Below are positions 61,360 to 64,000 of a stretch of DNA of 64,000 bases, piece by piece. The notes under the pieces are model-generated. The model was not told where the DNA came from, ran no database searches, and saw nothing but the letters and a program-made list of their open reading frames with translations. How positions within the stretch are numbered: the first letter of the stretch is position 1; every line of letters begins with the position of its first letter. Origin of the DNA: an uncultured Coprococcus sp. (GTDB taxonomy: Bacteria > Bacillota > Clostridia > Lachnospirales > Lachnospiraceae); the NCBI GenBank assembly GCA_947626675.1, contig CANQTC010000004.1, positions 114,443-178,442 of the forward strand. The letters run 5' to 3'. The position numbers and the translations under genes were made by a program.

Positions 61360-63786
61360 CTAGTCAAAATTAAACATTTTTACAATTTTCGTCGCTACCT
61401 CGCTAGAGCCACCTGCCGGTATCTCATGACAGGTATTGCTTATATAAACTTCACTATCTGCACCCATACCACCATGTATACACCAATATGTTGAATCATT
61501 ATCATAATAAGCCCCCCATGTTTTTACACAGGCATTTGCTTTTTCTTCTGATACCCCAAGACTTACAAGATAGGCTCTTACATCCGCAGCACTGTCAAAC
61601 TGACCAATATACATGGATATATGCTCGTAATCACCATCCATATAATAAAGGATTGCATCTCCAGGCGTCAGGTTATCATAAGAAAAATCCATAATCGTAC
61701 CATTTATCGTATATTCTTTCTTATTCTGCCACGAATTTCCATCTGATATCACAATATCAGCAGTCACATTTCCATTTATCCAAAAAGAACAATTAGACGC
61801 AGACGTTACGGCTATACCGCCTTCTGAATAACCATTGTATTTAACGGCATTTTTGATAGATGCATTATTTCCTCCGGCATATCTGAGTGCCTGCGTAACA
61901 AGAAAATTACATGGTAAGCCCTTCTTTCCAAGAAGATTTTTCATAACACGCTTCATCCATATATCAAAATCACAATTTATCTCACCGCAGAATTTCTTAG
62001 AATGTGCTATACCATATTGGTCGAACTGATACGCATAATCTCCTATCGTCACCGTTTGATTTGTCAATGCATTTCCTTTTGCATCTGTATAATAATACAC
62101 AGTTGCGCCATTTATTACTGCTGTTTTAAGTCCCTCCGAAGACTTATCCAGTCCATATCCGGTTTTATATATAGAATATTTTCTATTGGTATTATAATAT
62201 ACATATTTATATACTTTACCGGATTTACTTACATATGCTGCTTTTCTATCTGTTAATGTATGCCATCCGTTTGTCCTTACAGTCTTACCTTTCGCATCAA
62301 TACAATAATAGCCTCCATTTATTTCCACAACAGCCTTTTTCGTTTTCTTCCATTCCGAACCATTATACTTCCAATATGTTCCCTGATATGACGTGTCACT
62401 ATAATTGGTTCTATAATATTTTATATCTACGACACCTTTGCTATTCGTCTTCAAATACATATTGTCGAACTTTGGAAGCCATTCATTTCTTGAATATCTC
62501 CATTTTCCATTGTCATTATAATAATATTTATATGTCTTTCCTGACACAGCAAGCTTATTCAGGGCAACACCTTTTTTTACATAATAATATGTTTTTCTAT
62601 TATCCTGATACCATCTTGTACCTTTATATCTGGCTCCATTGTTTTTAAACAAATAGTATGTTCCGTTCACCTCGTACACACCTTTTTTTACAAAGCTCCA
62701 CTTCCCATTTACTAATTGTTTTAACTTATTGCAATTACTTCCCTTATAACTATCCGTATAGTATACCTTTGAACATACTCCATTATCACTATAATATTTC
62801 AATCTGTTTTTATGCAGAAGCCATGTGTTGGTAAGCGCCTTACCATCAGCCTGAAAATAATAATATAATTTACCGACCTTTTTTTCACCGCTGCAAAACT
62901 TTATACCGTTCGTATAATAGTAATAGCCTCCTCTGATTGTAAATAATCCGTTTGCCAATTCGCCTTTTTTATCAAATCTATAAGAAACACCATCAATATT
63001 TACTGCCATATTTTTTACAAGACTACTGGATGTTCCCAAATATTTATAACAATTCTTTCCATCAAATACAAGGTTTACATGACCGCCGGCTATCTTAACC
63101 TTTTTATCATCCAACGTATACCATCCATCTAATGTAACCAGTTTACCATCTGTAAATAAGTCATAATTACCTGCTCTTGCTATAAGCTCTGTAGCCAGCT
63201 CACCTTCTGTATAATAAAGTCCATCGTACCAACCTGTTATTCTTAATGAATAGTCTTCATTGTAATGAAAACTTTTTACCCTTGTTGTATATTCTGCTTT
63301 TTTATCTGATACAATAAGAGAAATCTTTTTGGTTTTTTCATTGTACTTTTTAGAACCAAGTTTTATAAAGCTGTTCTCATGATATGTACCTCTATATTTA
63401 CTGCTTCCATCAGCTACAACAAGATAAAAAGCTTCTTCATATCTGATTAAGCAATATGTAACTTCCGTACTGGAATCCGTTACTGAACCGACAAAATAAT
63501 CTTCTCCTTCTGCATATTCCATATAAAACAAGCCATCACTTGCATTGGAAAACCGATGTCTTTTTTTATTTATCTTAAGTTCCGAAGGAGACGTAGCATC
63601 AAATAATGTTGCAACCATAAATGTATCATCATCAACACCTGCGGCTGTACTAGTCTCTTGTATTTCATCCGTCTCACTTGTAACGCCATCTGCTTCACTT
63701 GCAAATACACTAATTATATTCACATTTGTAAACATAATTAGGACTGCCATAATAAAAGCTGCGAAATGTTTCAAAATCTTCTTCAT
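61360..63786 (-). CDS. Secreted NlpC/P60-like protein with cell-wall-binding-type repeats
   Basis: The 808-aa protein has a signal peptide (MKKILKHFAAFIMAVLIMFTNVNIISVFA). A long repeat region (about 60-600) contains tyrosine/tryptophan-rich units such as GWYTLDDKKVKI, GGYYYYTNGIK and YYFQADGKALTN, resembling choline- or glucan-binding repeats. A C-terminal domain (about 600-808) has Cys in LPCNFLVTQALRYAG and His in GDAILYY...DYEHISMYIGQ, as in NlpC/P60 amidases. It is probably a wall-bound peptidoglycan hydrolase, or an inactive relative. GGAGGA precedes the ATG. Confidence 0.75.
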   Translation of the reverse strand: MKKILKHFAAFIMAVLIMFTNVNIISVFASEADGVTSETDEIQETSTAAGVDDDTFMVATLFDATSPSELKINKKRHRFSNASDGLFYMEYAEGEDYFVGSVTDSSTEVTYCLIRYEEAFYLVVADGSSKYRGTYHENSFIKLGSKKYNEKTKKISLIVSDKKAEYTTRVKSFHYNEDYSLRITGWYDGLYYTEGELATELIARAGNYDLFTDGKLVTLDGWYTLDDKKVKIAGGHVNLVFDGKNCYKYLGTSSSLVKNMAVNIDGVSYRFDKKGELANGLFTIRGGYYYYTNGIKFCSGEKKVGKLYYYFQADGKALTNTWLLHKNRLKYYSDNGVCSKVYYTDSYKGSNCNKLKQLVNGKWSFVKKGVYEVNGTYYLFKNNGARYKGTRWYQDNRKTYYYVKKGVALNKLAVSGKTYKYYYNDNGKWRYSRNEWLPKFDNMYLKTNSKGVVDIKYYRTNYSDTSYQGTYWKYNGSEWKKTKKAVVEINGGYYCIDAKGKTVRTNGWHTLTDRKAAYVSKSGKVYKYVYYNTNRKYSIYKTGYGLDKSSEGLKTAVINGATVYYYTDAKGNALTNQTVTIGDYAYQFDQYGIAHSKKFCGEINCDFDIWMKRVMKNLLGKKGLPCNFLVTQALRYAGGNNASIKNAVKYNGYSEGGIAVTSASNCSFWINGNVTADIVISDGNSWQNKKEYTINGTIMDFSYDNLTPGDAILYYMDGDYEHISMYIGQFDSAADVRAYLVSLGVSEEKANACVKTWGAYYDNDSTYWCIHGGMGADSEVYISNTCHEIPAGGSSEVATKIVKMFNFD

Positions 63787-63882
63787 ATAATCCTCCTAAA
63801 GTTGTAACATTATTGTTTGAATTGCTTTCCATTTGTTACAATTTCTTTACAAATAAACTTCTTTTTTATTAACTCATGGCTT

Positions 63883-63911
63883 AGTATACATTATTATATA
63901 ACGCAAGTCAA
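63883..63911 (-). promoter_or_regulatory. Promoter of the P60-like gene
   Basis: TTGACT (63906-63911) and TATACT (63883-63888) on the minus strand are 17 bp apart. TTGTAACA (63802-63809) and TGTTACAA (63834-63841) form an inverted repeat in the leader downstream. Confidence 0.75.
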
Positions 63912-63923
63912 CATTTTTGTAAC

Positions 63924-63956
63924 AAAAAAAGCTTAAAGCACAATGCTCTAAGCTTT
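63924..63956 (-). terminator. Terminator after tRNA-Trp
   Basis: On the minus strand AAAGCTTAGAGCA pairs with TGCTTTAAGCTTT around TTG and is followed by TTTTTTT. Confidence 0.85.
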
Positions 63957-63958
63957 AA

Positions 63959-64000
63959 CAGGGGATGAGAGAATCGAACTCCCACCAAAGGTTTTGGAGA
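63959..64000 (-). tRNA. tRNA-Trp (anticodon CCA), 3' part only
   Basis: The minus strand reads the anticodon loop CTCCAAA (CCA), the 3' anticodon arm ACCTT, T-stem GGGAG/CTCTC with loop TTCGATT, and acceptor ATCCCCT plus discriminator G. The 5' half lies beyond the window. CCA is not encoded. Confidence 0.88.

Overview
The window reads as chromosomal DNA of a low-GC Gram-positive anaerobe, most likely a Lachnospiraceae-type Clostridia member. The basis is the gene repertoire: DUF5688, DUF4364, DUF4003, the paired TIGR03915/TIGR03916 DNA-metabolism proteins and a VaFE/SpaA-type sortase-anchored adhesin. Strong AGGAGG-like ribosome sites and TTGACA/TATAAT promoters fit too. No genus is claimed. 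Many start sites were moved downstream from the longest reading frame because a good ribosome site dictates it.

Layout. 1-8.2 kb: minus-strand housekeeping operon rqcH-yicC-gmk-rpoZ-murE-priA-def-fmt (fmt runs off the left edge). 8.3-16.5 kb: glgA, a DUF1292 protein, a UvrD/PcrA-like helicase, a SEC-C protein, rarA with a receiver-only response regulator and a TetR regulator, and DUF5688. 16.6-20.9 kb: hisC with an NSS-type transporter, then a self-regulated looking XRE/DUF3169 operon with three palindromic operators. 20.9-26.2 kb: a radical-SAM/TIGR03915 DNA-metabolism pair under an apparent double LexA box, a small lipoprotein, pta and a MATE exporter. 26.4-33.3 kb: an accessory block with MerR plus serine hydrolase, a three-gene ABC transporter and an OmpR-type two-component system. 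The two promoters of the ABC/two-component unit share one 25-nt box, and the block ends at a truncated excisionase-like HTH gene. 33.4-36.1 kb: DUF4364, engB, and two near-identical XRE regulators in divergent orientation around a 0.6-kb region with four copies of one 10-mer and an AraC remnant. 36.3-43.6 kb: two secreted or surface proteins and a 62-aa leader gene behind a promoter with four phased repeats. 43.7-48.9 kb: rluF-ligA-metA-(85 aa)-mtnN-luxS, which links methionine synthesis with activated-methyl recycling. 49-64 kb: an Lrp regulator behind a promoter/terminator module, a membrane protein with an acidic tail, tRNA-Arg(CCG), an AEC transporter, a five-gene AIM24/zinc-ribbon/DUF4003 operon, a membrane-tethered GIY-YIG protein, tsf-rpsB, an ABC-F ATPase, a secreted NlpC/P60-like protein with cell-wall-binding-type repeats, and a partial tRNA-Trp.

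The least described candidates are: (1) the SOS-type control of the TIGR03915/TIGR03916 pair with a leaderless start; (2) the twin XRE regulators and their shared operator region; (3) the AIM24/zinc-ribbon/DUF4003 operon; (4) the phased AGCGAAT repeats in front of the adhesin operon. No CRISPR array, intact insertion sequence, prophage or rRNA was seen. Family assignments come from recognised motifs and were not checked by any search.
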